Assembly: GCA_017303835.1 (NCBI GenBank) | Contig: JAFLBI010000001.1 | Coordinates: forward strand, 2,046,001 to 2,110,000 | Source of the DNA: Chitinophagales bacterium | Lineage (GTDB): Bacteria > Bacteroidota > Bacteroidia > Chitinophagales > Chitinophagaceae | Direction of reading: 5' to 3' | Length of the DNA stretch: 64,000 bases | In this document: positions 1-7,884 of the stretch, in pieces | Position numbering within the stretch: the stretch's first letter is position 1 | Layout of the letters: each line of letters starts with the position of its first letter | Made by a program: the position numbers and the translations under genes | Notes under the pieces: generated by a model | The model's input: the letters and a program-made list of their open reading frames with translations, nothing else | What the model was told of the DNA's origin: nothing | The model's database searches: none

Positions 1-38
1 GCAAGATTACTAGCACTCAAATGTGGAACGCAATAACC

Positions 39-494
39 CTATTTTTTAAAAGCACTTTCATATAGGGTAATCCAATCTGCCGGGCTCATTTTGGCTGCCA
101 GTTCGCCAATTAGGTCAACAGGAATTTGTTCAGGCTTTTTAAAGCGAATGCAGCTCTTGCCCATATCCAGCTTACCCTTGGCGCGTTTGCCATACTCAGT
201 AGTAAACCATTTAAGCAAGGCCGGGTTGGCATAAATACCCATATGGTAGACTGCAATAAAATTCTTCTGTGAAGCAATATTCATGAAAGGCAAAGGATCA
301 GTTGGGTTACAATGATACCCTTTGGGATAAAGCTTGTGTGGTACCACATAACCGATCATCCCATAGTTCATCTGCTCCTGAAAACCTTTGGGCATATTCT
401 TCTTAATCGCTTTGCGTAGGGCTTCCATAGCAGGAAGCCTATCAGCAGGCAATTCCTGCAGATAGGCTTCAACTGTTGTTGCTTTTGATTGCAT
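39..494 (-). CDS. DUF1801 (YdhG-like) domain protein
   Basis: A 151-residue cytoplasmic protein without signal peptide or membrane segment. The spacing of AYLQELPADRLPAMEALRKA near the N-terminus, a central YGMIGYVVPHK strand and a C-terminal region with GKSCIRFKK matches the DUF1801 (YdhG-like) fold. This family is common in Bacteroidota; its biochemical role is not established and some members are annotated as iron-chaperone-like by similarity to frataxin-type folds. It ends 14 bases from the next minus-strand gene and may be cotranscribed with it. Family assignment is from recalled motif pattern only; no function should be inferred beyond the domain. Confidence 0.75.
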   Translation of the reverse strand: MQSKATTVEAYLQELPADRLPAMEALRKAIKKNMPKGFQEQMNYGMIGYVVPHKLYPKGYHCNPTDPLPFMNIASQKNFIAVYHMGIYANPALLKWFTTEYGKRAKGKLDMGKSCIRFKKPEQIPVDLIGELAAKMSPADWITLYESAFKK

Positions 495-508
495 AATGAG
501 TAGTGTGC

Positions 509-937
509 TTAGAAAAATAAATTACTCAATGCACTTCCGGCTCCAGAAGGTTTCAACTTCAGGAAGTCGGCAAATTTTGCTGCACCGAGTATCCCCTTCA
601 GTTTTCCAAACAAACCTTGCTGCAGCGGATTGAACTTAGCCAGGTAATCCTTAGGATTGGTACCAGCTAAACTGAGGATACCACTTTTGTCCTTCAGAAA
701 AGAACCAATTGCATCAGTAAGTTGTGGCTTTTGTGCCGCGCCTAAACCAAGTTTACTCGTCAATTCATTTACAATAGAACCGGTAGTTTTCCCAACATCA
801 CCAATAGCAGGTGGCTTTACGAAATTCTTCACTGCAGAGGAAGCAGCATCCTGAACAGACTTAGGCAGGGACAACTGGGCTTCAGCTGCGGTAAGTCCGC
901 AAATTGTGATTACAAATGCACAGATAATTTTTTTCAT
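509..937 (-). CDS. Secreted hypothetical protein
   Basis: A 142-residue protein with a clear signal peptide (residues 1-20, MKKIICAFVITICGLTAAEA, cleavage before QLSLPK). The mature part is rich in Lys, Gly, Ala and Leu, has no Cys and no membrane segment, and ends in two phenylalanines. I do not recognise the family. It sits in a run of small exported proteins on the minus strand (39-2868), upstream of the DUF1801 gene, so a periplasmic or surface role is likely but unspecified. A 65-codon frame on the opposite strand is a shadow. Confidence 0.7.
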   Translation of the reverse strand: MKKIICAFVITICGLTAAEAQLSLPKSVQDAASSAVKNFVKPPAIGDVGKTTGSIVNELTSKLGLGAAQKPQLTDAIGSFLKDKSGILSLAGTNPKDYLAKFNPLQQGLFGKLKGILGAAKFADFLKLKPSGAGSALSNLFF

Positions 938-970
938 GTGGTTGCTTTATTGTGATTGATGAATGAATAC

Positions 971-1582
971 TTATTTCAAAAAGCCTTCTTTTTTCATTTT
1001 GTCAAAAACAACAGTAGTAACTTCTGCTACCATTTTGTCTAGTTTGGAAGGATTGCTCGTTGTTGTAAGACCTGTCCAGATGAGCTTATCAGAGCGGAAA
1101 CTATAGACGTTTGTTTCGATGGAATAATTCTGTGTTGTATTATAACTGCCAGGCGTATAATAAGAGTTCCAACCTACACGCCAGTATCCATGAAATCCGC
1201 GGTAATAAACAGGATAAGTGCTGATATTGCCGGGTGTATAATTAACTTCCTTATCAACATCTACCAATCGCATGACAAGCGCACCATCAAATCCGTCATT
1301 TTTCAGCTTTGCTTTCCAAACCTCATCACTCTCTTTAATGGAGTTCTGCGTAAGCAGATTATAAGAAACAACGCCCTTGCCATTCATTAGGGAAGCCATC
1401 TTGTCCTCTGCACTTCTTCTATTGGCTTCATCCTTCAGCAAAGCAACTACTAACACTTTTTTCAAAGAAGCAGTATCAACTGATACATCAGGATCTCTCC
1501 AGCTTTTATCAATACGGGTTGAAGCACAGGAAAAAAACAGCGTTGCACAAAAAAGCAACAGGCATTTAGATAAGATTCTCAT
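971..1582 (-). CDS. Lipoprotein of unknown function
   Basis: A 203-residue protein starting MRILSKCLLLFCATLFFSC; the LFFSC lipobox near residue 19 predicts lipidation and membrane anchoring. The mature region begins STRIDKSWRDPD, then alternates beta-type segments (KKVLVVALL, DGALVMRLVD) with a Tyr/Gly-rich central part (YYRGFHGYWRVGWNSYYTPG). This resembles DUF4136-like lipoproteins in organisation, but I cannot assign the family with certainty. It lies 33 bases upstream of the secreted protein gene at 509-937 and 23 bases downstream of the outer-membrane protein gene, so the three are probably one transcript concerned with the cell envelope. Confidence 0.7.
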   Translation of the reverse strand: MRILSKCLLLFCATLFFSCASTRIDKSWRDPDVSVDTASLKKVLVVALLKDEANRRSAEDKMASLMNGKGVVSYNLLTQNSIKESDEVWKAKLKNDGFDGALVMRLVDVDKEVNYTPGNISTYPVYYRGFHGYWRVGWNSYYTPGSYNTTQNYSIETNVYSFRSDKLIWTGLTTTSNPSKLDKMVAEVTTVVFDKMKKEGFLK

Positions 1583-1605
1583 GACAAATTTTTAGGAGCT
1601 TTAAG

Positions 1606-2868
1606 TTAGAAAAATTCCTGAAGATTGATAAATATTCCGGAAGAACCTTTTTGGCCAAACCCCATATCTACTGTTACATTGGTTCGCGTTTTCTTACTCA
1701 TCTTAACGCGAAGCCCTGCGCCATAACCAAGTGCTACAGCACGCAGGAGTGACTGCCCGGAAAGCTTAGCAGAAGCAGTAGTACCATTTAAGAATACCAC
1801 ACCGCCTAAAAGTCGGTTTCTGGTGAGGGGGAAACGATATTCGGCTTCAGAATACAACATACTCTCACCACGAAATCTTCCTTGTATGTATCCCCTGCCG
1901 GAACGATTATAGGTATCCCATGCAATTGAAGGCATAGCCAAATAAGGCAGTTTTCCACTAGTCAAGATTTGACCCCAGTTCCATAATGCAAATACATGCT
2001 CTTTGCTTGATGGTTTTGGATGCAGATAGAAGCGCAGGTCATAAGAAAACACTTGACTGGGAACATTACTGCCCAGAAATCTAGTGTTCATTCGATAACC
2101 CAATTGTGCATACCAACCTTCATAGGTATTGATGGGATTATCCCAAAGTACATTAAGACTTAGCCCATTGGCTGTAGTACGTGTAAGGGGAATATTGTTG
2201 CGAATATTGTTCAGGTAATGTGCTGTATAATTAGGCTGTGCATTATTCAAATCCAATGTCTGATCATCAATATTAAAATGATGATCAACTGATAATCCGA
2301 TACCTGCATACAAAGAGCCTTGTATGCGCCTAAAAACTGACTGATAAAACCGGACATAATTAAACTCCATATCCTGTTCATCTCTACGAAGGGTAACTGG
2401 ATTACCATTCAGACTTAGCTGATCTGTACCTCCAAAATAAATACCAGTACCATAAGTAGGTTGTGTAAAAAACAATAAGCGCCAGTCGCCCTGTAAAATC
2501 CAGTCTCCGCCAGGCAAGTACACATTGCTGCGGGCTATGAAAATGGTTTGATTTTTAGTTGTGACACTTACGTTCACCAGGGCTGAGGAAACCAAAGGGG
2601 TGCCTGTACTACCCAGAATTCTACCGAGGCTTACACCAGCCCCAGCTAAAAAACCATAAGGTGGAGAGTAACCAACAACAGGAAGAATATTCAGATAAGT
2701 TCTGTTACGCTCCAAAGTATCCACTTCTACAGTGGTAAGATTATTTTTGGTGATCGCTCTTAGAATATCTTTTACGTCTTTCTGTGGAACAGACTGAGCA
2801 TTACTGAAATGCACAATACATCCTGTCAGGATAAGCAGCAGCAATCTTTTCATCATGAATGAAGTCAT
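1606..2868 (-). CDS. Outer-membrane beta-barrel protein, surface antigen D15/BamA-like
   Basis: A 420-residue exported protein. The first Met gives MTSFMMKRLLLL; the Met at residue 5 or 6 (MMKRLLLLILTGCIVHFSNAQ) is the more natural signal-peptide start, which would move the 5' end to 2856 or 2853. The remainder is made of alternating amphipathic strands with many Gly/Tyr/Asn turns (GGAVSLGRILGS-type turns, RGRYIQGRFRGESMLYSEAEYRF) and ends in a hydrophobic LQEFF, typical of outer-membrane barrels. The block around residues 330-400 (YIQGRFRG.SMLYSEAEYRFPL.R.RLGGVVF) is the signature of the bacterial surface antigen/Omp85 barrel. No POTRA repeats are visible, so this is a short barrel-only relative rather than BamA itself. 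Confidence 0.75.
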   Translation of the reverse strand: MTSFMMKRLLLLILTGCIVHFSNAQSVPQKDVKDILRAITKNNLTTVEVDTLERNRTYLNILPVVGYSPPYGFLAGAGVSLGRILGSTGTPLVSSALVNVSVTTKNQTIFIARSNVYLPGGDWILQGDWRLLFFTQPTYGTGIYFGGTDQLSLNGNPVTLRRDEQDMEFNYVRFYQSVFRRIQGSLYAGIGLSVDHHFNIDDQTLDLNNAQPNYTAHYLNNIRNNIPLTRTTANGLSLNVLWDNPINTYEGWYAQLGYRMNTRFLGSNVPSQVFSYDLRFYLHPKPSSKEHVFALWNWGQILTSGKLPYLAMPSIAWDTYNRSGRGYIQGRFRGESMLYSEAEYRFPLTRNRLLGGVVFLNGTTASAKLSGQSLLRAVALGYGAGLRVKMSKKTRTNVTVDMGFGQKGSSGIFINLQEFF

Positions 2869-2909
2869 TAAATGACTCGCCTAAAATTACATAGATAAGT
2901 CCGGATTGT

Positions 2910-3140
2910 TTACTTAGTCTGTACTTCAACTGCTTGTTCAGTAATTTCAGGTAGGCTGCTTGGCATCTCACCCGGATTAATCGCTGTGTCAGAACTAATT
3001 CTCAGTATAATATTGGTATCACAATTGTCCCCATCGCAACAAGGCATGGCGTTGGTTCCACAAACAGGACACTGATAATGCCCATGCACATGAATCAGCT
3101 TTACTGCATGTCCACAAAAAAAGCATTGCTGTTGCATCAA
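2910..3140 (-). CDS. Small zinc-ribbon protein
   Basis: A 76-residue protein with paired cysteines, CFFC near residue 6 and CPVC near residue 29, followed by CCDGDNC. The CxxC-x(n)-CxxC pattern with an intervening His is a classic metal-binding ribbon; the second cluster is richer in Cys than usual. The C-terminal 30 residues are acidic and probably disordered. No partner is recognisable. It may be a Zn-binding adaptor or redox protein; the function is unknown. It is separated by 41 bases from the D15-like gene, in the same orientation. Confidence 0.65.
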   Translation of the reverse strand: MMQQQCFFCGHAVKLIHVHGHYQCPVCGTNAMPCCDGDNCDTNIILRISSDTAINPGEMPSSLPEITEQAVEVQTK

Positions 3141-3216
3141 ACTAAGTTAATACGACTGCTCAGCACATTAAGAAGAAATTCCACACAACTGTGCAAAAGA
3201 AAAAATATCTTCATAT

Positions 3217-3750
3217 ATGCGCAAACACATCTTAACCCTTTTCTTTCTGTGCCTGAGTTTGCTCAGTCAGGCGCAGCAGGATTCAGCCAGCATCGCCCCA
3301 ATCATTATCAATAAAGCAGACAGCATGATGCAGATGTTTCTGCAGCGCAACTGGGTTCAATTTGCCCGATTCAACCACAAGGGCGTTAAAGACCTGATGG
3401 GTGGCGACGAAGCTTTTATTGCAGCCATCGAAACACAGATGAAAGCTTTACCAGATACCGCTGTGAAAAAAGCCAGCGCAGGTAAACTGCTTCAGATCGT
3501 ATTCACCAAAACAGATATACAGTGCGTAATTGAACAAATTGTAGAGATTGATTTCTCTGGCATTGTTATGCACTCCATCACACCACTCATTGGCGAATCG
3601 CGTGATGGCGGAAAAAACTGGACATTCTTCGACGGATCAGGTTCTACACCACTGATTCAGAACAAGGATATTAAACCCGATCTGAGTGATCAGCTTGTGC
3701 TACCTGCTGTAAAAAGAAATATGATACAAAAGAAAGGCACACTGCCATAG
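3217..3750 (+). CDS. Secreted protein of unknown function (177 aa)
   Basis: Starts with a signal peptide (MRKHILTLFFLCLSLLSQAQ, cleavage before QDSA). The mature domain (residues 25-170) has an NTF2/DUF3887-like feel: a helix ADSMMQMFLQRNWVQFARF, then GGDEAFIAAIETQM, then strands ending in ESRDGGKNWTFFDGSG. This pattern resembles small exported proteins that fold like ketosteroid isomerases, but I cannot name the family. It is the only plus-strand gene in the first 6 kb and converges on the gene at 3769-4194. Confidence 0.7.
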   Translation: MRKHILTLFFLCLSLLSQAQQDSASIAPIIINKADSMMQMFLQRNWVQFARFNHKGVKDLMGGDEAFIAAIETQMKALPDTAVKKASAGKLLQIVFTKTDIQCVIEQIVEIDFSGIVMHSITPLIGESRDGGKNWTFFDGSGSTPLIQNKDIKPDLSDQLVLPAVKRNMIQKKGTLP

Positions 3751-3759
3751 CAGTGCGCC
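3736..3759. terminator. Hairpin between convergent genes
   Basis: GGC-A-CACTGC / CATA loop / GCAGTG-C-GCC: a 3+6 bp stem with one internal mismatch. It spans the stop codon of the plus-strand gene (TAG at 3748-3750) and lies ten bases from the convergent stop. There is no clear U tract on either strand, so it may be a weak or Rho-assisted terminator. Confidence 0.45.
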
Positions 3760-3768
3760 TATGTATGA

Positions 3769-4194
3769 TTACTTCTTAATTACCACTACTTCTTCTTCGC
3801 TACGTTGCTTAAATTGCACATCGAAACGCTCTTTGTAATTGCTCTTCGAAGATTCAATTACAAACGAAATAGTCTTATAACCCTCGAAACGTGGTAAAGA
3901 AAAACGCTTGGTAAAAGTTTTATCAGAAAACTTACCACTGTAAATTTCTTCGCCGCTTTCATCCAGCACAGTCAGGAAGAAATTACTGCCAGAAGGGTTG
4001 TTGTACTGCACATGGAACCAGAAATTATCCGCATCAGTACCCAAAAATTTAACGGTAGATTTTGCTGAATTAATCTCAGCTGTTGTGTTACTTACTTTCT
4101 CTGCAAATGCAGTGGTGCCGGTCATTACGGCGGTTGCGAGCATACTGCCCATCAGAATCGTTCTTGTCATCTTGCTCCAGTTTGATTGATACAT
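3769..4194 (-). CDS. Secreted hypothetical protein (141 aa)
   Basis: The N-terminus MYQSNWSKMTRTILMGSMLATAVMTGTTAFA is an extended signal peptide, with cleavage after AFA near residue 31. The mature 110 residues form an all-beta pattern (STVKFLGTDADNFWFHVQY, FFLTVLDESGEEIYSGKF, KRFSLPRFEGYKTISFVIE), like a small Ig-like or Secretion-system C-terminal-type beta sandwich. Chitinophagaceae commonly carry such short exported beta-sandwich proteins of unknown role. The neighbours give no functional context. Confidence 0.7.
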   Translation of the reverse strand: MYQSNWSKMTRTILMGSMLATAVMTGTTAFAEKVSNTTAEINSAKSTVKFLGTDADNFWFHVQYNNPSGSNFFLTVLDESGEEIYSGKFSDKTFTKRFSLPRFEGYKTISFVIESSKSNYKERFDVQFKQRSEEEVVVIKK

Positions 4195-4200
4195 GTTTGT

Positions 4201-4223
4201 CCGGTTTTTAGTTAAAAATCCGG
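4201..4223. promoter_or_regulatory. Hairpin directly upstream of 4194 start codon
   Basis: CCGGTTTTT / AGTT / AAAAA-T-CCGG forms a 9-bp stem with one bulged base, six bases 5' of the start codon of the minus-strand gene. It could hide the translation start in the mRNA, or be the remnant of a terminator for an upstream transcript. Only the symmetry is observed. Confidence 0.35.
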
Positions 4224-4357
4224 CAAGGCTAGTCAGAGGTCTTCTTCAATGGAAACAATCGGGAGTAAAGCAGTGTGCGATCGCAATAAATACTGCTGTA
4301 TACCCTTAATACCTGCAGGTAAGAAAAGGTAACCCAAAATAAAAGCGGAAAATTGAA

Positions 4358-5362
4358 TTAGTCTGTTACAGGCTTGTTAAGTATCTGCCAGAGTGCATCT
4401 TTCAATTCCATCAATCCTTGTTGTGTCATGGAAGAGATAAACAAATGCGGCACTTCTTTCGGTAGTTCTTTACTGATGGCTTCTTTCAATTCATCATCCA
4501 GCATATCCGACTTACTAATGGCAATCAGAAAATCTTTTTGTAGCATTTCAGGATTATACATTTCCAATTCATTCCTGAGAATATCAAATTCTTTTTTGTG
4601 ATCATTGCTATCTGCTGGTATCAAAAACAACAACACAGCATTACGCTCAATATGACGCAAGAAACGATGTCCCAAACCCTTTCCTTCAGATGCTCCTTCA
4701 ATAATACCCGGTAAATCAGCAATACAAAATGATCTGCCCTCGCGGTATTCCACCATACCCAATTGCGGTACCAATGTAGTGAATGCGTAATTCGCAATCT
4801 TCGGCTTTGCCGCAGTAATCACTGATAACAAAGTTGATTTACCTGCATTGGGGAAACCCACCAAACCCACATCGGCCAATACTTTCAACTCCAAGGTTTT
4901 CCAACCTTCAATACCAGGAATACCCGGTTGCGCATATTCAGGTGCCTGGTTGGTAGCTGTTGCAAAATTGGCATTACCCAATCCGCCCTTACCACCCTTC
5001 ATCCAAATCACTTCTTGGCCATCTTCTAAAATCTCCGCTTCAATCTCACCTGTTTCTTCATCACGTGCAACAGTACCCAATGGCACTTCAATAATGATGT
5101 CCTTACCATCGCGGCCCGTCATATTGTTCTTATTACCAGGCTCACCATGTTCTGCTAATACATTCTTGTAATAACGCAAATGCAGTAAGGTCCACAACTG
5201 TGTATTGCCGCGCAGAATAATATGTCCGCCACGACCACCATCACCCCCATCAGGCCCTGCCTGCGGGTTATACTTAGTACGTGCAAAATGCTTGCTGCCC
5301 GGACCGCCATTACCGGAGCGACAAAAAATACGGATATAGTCTATGAAGTTTCTTTCAGACAC
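4358..5362 (-). CDS. obgE: Obg-family GTPase (ribosome assembly)
   Basis: A 334-residue protein with the two-domain Obg layout. Residues 1-160 are the glycine-rich Obg fold ([46 protein letters not shown]). Residues 160-330 are the G domain, with P-loop GFPNAGKST near 165, DLPGIIEGA (G3) and SKSD (G4, Ser in place of the common Asn). Obg GTPases bind the large ribosomal subunit and couple GTP levels to ribosome maturation and growth; they act in the cytoplasm and are usually essential. There is no C-terminal OCT extension, so this is the short form. It follows paaY on the same strand after a 92-base gap. Opposite-strand frames inside it are shadows. Confidence 0.96.
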   Translation of the reverse strand: MSERNFIDYIRIFCRSGNGGPGSKHFARTKYNPQAGPDGGDGGRGGHIILRGNTQLWTLLHLRYYKNVLAEHGEPGNKNNMTGRDGKDIIIEVPLGTVARDEETGEIEAEILEDGQEVIWMKGGKGGLGNANFATATNQAPEYAQPGIPGIEGWKTLELKVLADVGLVGFPNAGKSTLLSVITAAKPKIANYAFTTLVPQLGMVEYREGRSFCIADLPGIIEGASEGKGLGHRFLRHIERNAVLLFLIPADSNDHKKEFDILRNELEMYNPEMLQKDFLIAISKSDMLDDELKEAISKELPKEVPHLFISSMTQQGLMELKDALWQILNKPVTD

Positions 5363-5454
5363 AGTTGTGAATTGCTGCGAAGATAGGCATTATGGAGCGA
5401 GCAGCAGTACATACAGCAACACCGCTTGTGTCACTCACTGCATCGCCAACAATC

Positions 5455-6054
5455 CTACTCAGCTTTTTGCTGCTGATTCCATGTGGTATACACTGCTGCC
5501 TGATCAGCATAATGCGCAGGAACTTCTCGAAGTGGCTCACATGGTATTGCTGTTCCATACATCTCAGCCGGCAACTGCTGATACAATTTTGTGCCTTCCG
5601 TTTTCCATTCAATCATTTCATCACTCACTTCCTTGATGCGCTTGGCAGGATTACCTACAATCAAACTACGCGCTGGAAATATTTCATCTGCTTTGATAAA
5701 ACTCAAAGCACCAACAATACATTCATCACCTAAAACCACATTATCCATCACCACTGCATTCATACCTACCAGGCAATTCTTACCAATCGTTGCGCCATGT
5801 ATCACTGCACCATGGCCAATATGTGCACCAGCATGCAGTGTAACAGTAACACCGGGAAACATATGAATGGTACAATTCTCCTGCACATTACAGCCGTCTT
5901 CAATCACAATCTTACCCCAATCGCCACGAATAGCTGCGCCAGGACCAATATATACATCCTTACCAATAATGATATGGCCGGTAACCACTGCTTGTGGATG
6001 TACATAAGCACTGGGATGCACTACCGGCTGATATCCTTTGAATGCGTAAAACAT
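5455..6054 (-). CDS. paaY: PaaY-like gamma-carbonic-anhydrase/hexapeptide-repeat protein
   Basis: A 199-residue left-handed beta-helix protein. Repeated [LIV]-G-x4 hexapeptides run from about residue 15 to 150 (VVTGHIIIGKDVYIGPGAAIRGDWGKI and so on). HMFPG near 65, and HIGHGAVIHG about 20 residues further, supply the histidines expected to bind Zn. The C-terminal helix contains WKTEGTKLYQQLP, a motif typical of PaaY. In phenylacetate catabolism PaaY is a thioesterase that removes inhibitory CoA adducts. The location, a few genes downstream of paaG and paaI, supports PaaY over a generic acyltransferase. The gap to obgE is 92 bases. Confidence 0.85.
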   Translation of the reverse strand: MFYAFKGYQPVVHPSAYVHPQAVVTGHIIIGKDVYIGPGAAIRGDWGKIVIEDGCNVQENCTIHMFPGVTVTLHAGAHIGHGAVIHGATIGKNCLVGMNAVVMDNVVLGDECIVGALSFIKADEIFPARSLIVGNPAKRIKEVSDEMIEWKTEGTKLYQQLPAEMYGTAIPCEPLREVPAHYADQAAVYTTWNQQQKAE

Positions 6055-6143
6055 AGAATTACTGATTTCGTAAAATGCTTTTCCCGAAACGGCATCACCT
6101 GCACTTTTCGGAAGAATAGTTTCGCTGACAACAAATTAAAAGT

Positions 6144-6473
6144 ATGGAGAAAAATTTTGTTGCTGTCAACTACATCCGTTGTACACCTGAATACAGAGAA
6201 AGATTTGAATACCTATTTGGTACCAGAAAAAAAGCCATCGATACATTACCCGGCTTTGTAGACATGTATGTGCTAAAACCTAATCAGGATGATGACAACT
6301 ATTTGGTTGTGAGTTTCTGGACATCAGAACAGGCCTTTCAGGACTGGACTAAGAGCGAAGCCTTTATACAAGGCCATGCGCGCGGTTTTGAAGATATCAG
6401 AAAAGCCAAAGCGGCCGGACAGCCATCACCCATGACAAGTGATTTTAAAACCTATCAAGTTATTAGCAGATGA
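6144..6473 (+). CDS. Antibiotic biosynthesis monooxygenase (ABM)-domain protein
   Basis: A 109-residue ferredoxin-like fold. VAVNYIRCTPEYRERFEYLF, LPGFVDMYVLKP and VVSFWTSEQAFQDWTKSEAF are the three signature blocks of the ABM/IsdG-like family, with the W-x-S-E-x-A-F-x-x-W pattern. Members include heme-degrading monooxygenases and small quinol oxygenases. IsdG-type catalytic residues cannot be confirmed here, so the substrate is unknown. It is transcribed divergently from paaY and its stop codon overlaps the start of a 41-aa membrane peptide gene (ATGA), suggesting coupled translation. Confidence 0.85.
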   Translation: MEKNFVAVNYIRCTPEYRERFEYLFGTRKKAIDTLPGFVDMYVLKPNQDDDNYLVVSFWTSEQAFQDWTKSEAFIQGHARGFEDIRKAKAAGQPSPMTSDFKTYQVISR

Positions 6474-6595
6474 GGCAACTACTCAAAAAAGAGAAACTGC
6501 GGAACGCATTGAAGAAACTAGGCCTCTGGGGGTTTCTGTTCTTTCTGGGCAAAGGGATCATCTGGCTGATTCTTGCTTATGTGGTATTCAAGTAA
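6470..6595 (+). CDS. 41-aa single-pass membrane peptide, translationally coupled
   Basis: A reading frame too short for most gene finders. It starts at the ATG that overlaps the TGA stop of the ABM-domain gene (ATGA, 6470-6473) and ends with TAA at 6593-6595, immediately before the convergent paaI stop. The product has a basic amphipathic N-terminus (MRQLLKKEKLRNALKKLG) and one hydrophobic segment (LWGFLFFLGKGIIWLILAYVVF), followed by a terminal Lys. The positive-inside charge, the exact 4-base overlap and the frame filling the gap to the last base support a real gene. The function is unknown; it may anchor or modulate the ABM protein. Confidence 0.6.
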   Translation: MRQLLKKEKLRNALKKLGLWGFLFFLGKGIIWLILAYVVFK

Positions 6596-7015
6596 TCAGG
6601 TAGTCAACCACTCTTTTTCACTTCTGTAATACACACCTTTGAAAAGTGCTACTTTCTCTCCGCGCTGATTGGTAACCGTAGCAGAGTAAATGCAGAAACG
6701 ATTGGTAAAACTCTCTTCCGTACTTTCGGCAGTAATAACATCACCAATCTTTACTGGTGCAATATGGGCAATGGAGGTTTCCACAGAAACAGCCTGCCTG
6801 CCCCGGCTGTTAGAAGCAAAAGCCAGACAGCTGTCGCACAATGCATAAGTTATGCTACCATGTGCAATTTCAAAGCCATTGCACATTTCAGCACGCACCG
6901 TCATGCGCAGTTTGCAGTAGCCTTCTCTTTCCTCCACACGCTCAATACCCAGCCAGCTGCTGTAAGCATCTGTCTGCATCATGGTATCGATTATTTTTTT
7001 AGCTACTGTTGACAT
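6596..7015 (-). CDS. paaI: PaaI hotdog-fold acyl-CoA thioesterase
   Basis: A 139-residue hotdog-fold protein. The block CNGFEIAHGSITYALCDSCLAFASNSRG (residues about 45-72) is the PaaI signature, with the AHG turn and the central hydrophobic helix. In the phenylacetate pathway PaaI hydrolyses ring-hydroxylated phenylacetyl-CoA intermediates that would otherwise trap CoA. It lies five bases downstream of paaG on the same strand, consistent with a paaG-paaI transcript. The start at MSTVAKKIIDTMMQTD fits the family length (about 140). Confidence 0.92.
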   Translation of the reverse strand: MSTVAKKIIDTMMQTDAYSSWLGIERVEEREGYCKLRMTVRAEMCNGFEIAHGSITYALCDSCLAFASNSRGRQAVSVETSIAHIAPVKIGDVITAESTEESFTNRFCIYSATVTNQRGEKVALFKGVYYRSEKEWLTT

Positions 7016-7020
7016 ACTGC

Positions 7021-7797
7021 TTATTTACCTGTAAAAACTGGTTTTCTCTTTTCTACAAATGCTTGTACACCTTCCTTGAAATCTGCTGTTGAAGCCGCTC
7101 GCTGCTGCAGCTTGTCTTCATTCATCAACTGCTCATCCAATGTATGCGAAAAAGCCCATTGCAAGGCTTTCTTGGTATACGCCAATCCCTTGGTAGGCAT
7201 TAGTGCAAGCTGCTGAGCCAATTGCTTAGAAGCATCTGCAAATTGTTCATCTGCATATACTTTATATAACATACCCAATCTTTCTGCTTCCGCGGCATCC
7301 ACCTTATCGCCCAGCATCATCAACGCACTGGCTTTCTGCCAACCAATCAATCTTGGTAAAAAGAAGGTACCGCCTGTATCGGGTATCAATCCAATTTTGG
7401 AGAACGCTTGTATAAAAGACGCAGATGCAGTTGCCACCACAATATCACAACACAAAGCGAGATTGGCACCGGCACCGGCAGCAACACCATTCACAGCGGC
7501 AACCACAGGCTTTTCCAAAGCCTGGATTTTGCGTACGATCGGATTGTAATGCTCAGACAAAATTCTGTTCATGCCCGGCCCTTCCGGATCCAATACTTCC
7601 TGTAAATCCTGTCCGGCGCAGAATGCTTTTCCATTACCGGTAAGATATACGGCACGGATATTTTCATCTGCAGCACACAAATCCAATACTTCTTGCAAGC
7701 GCATAGCCATCGGCCTGTTAAATGCATTGAATTTATCTGGCCTGTTGAGCGTGATATACGCCACATTATCCTGTACGGTAAAAAGAATGGAGTCCAT
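7021..7797 (-). CDS. paaG: PaaG-type enoyl-CoA hydratase/isomerase
   Basis: A crotonase-fold enzyme. A longer frame begins at 7938, but its first 47 residues are unlike any crotonase and overlap the divergent DUF4421 gene. The start at MDSILFTVQDNVAYITLNRP (7797) gives 258 residues, the family length. Seen: LNRPDKFNAFNRPMAMRLQEVL, the oxyanion-hole segment GNGKAFCAGQDLQE (about 58-71) and AAVNGVAAGAGANLALCCDIVVA (about 98-120). The MAMRLQEVL and CAGQDL blocks are typical of PaaG, which isomerises 1,2-epoxyphenylacetyl-CoA to the oxepin. It forms an operon with paaI. Confidence 0.88.
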   Translation of the reverse strand: MDSILFTVQDNVAYITLNRPDKFNAFNRPMAMRLQEVLDLCAADENIRAVYLTGNGKAFCAGQDLQEVLDPEGPGMNRILSEHYNPIVRKIQALEKPVVAAVNGVAAGAGANLALCCDIVVATASASFIQAFSKIGLIPDTGGTFFLPRLIGWQKASALMMLGDKVDAAEAERLGMLYKVYADEQFADASKQLAQQLALMPTKGLAYTKKALQWAFSHTLDEQLMNEDKLQQRAASTADFKEGVQAFVEKRKPVFTGK

Positions 7798-7884
7798 TGG
7801 CAAGATTGAGTTACAAACATACAAAAGCCTGCTGAGCTCGCACAATGAAAGAGGATTACTACATTTGAATAGTAACCACTCAGT

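Noticed and set aside
4848-5171. Plus-strand frame of 107 codons inside obgE.
   Set aside because: It is a shadow of the glycine-rich Obg coding sequence.
5343-6261. Several overlapping plus-strand frames across obgE, paaY and the ABM gene.
   Set aside because: They have no signal, start context or family pattern and lie opposite strong genes.
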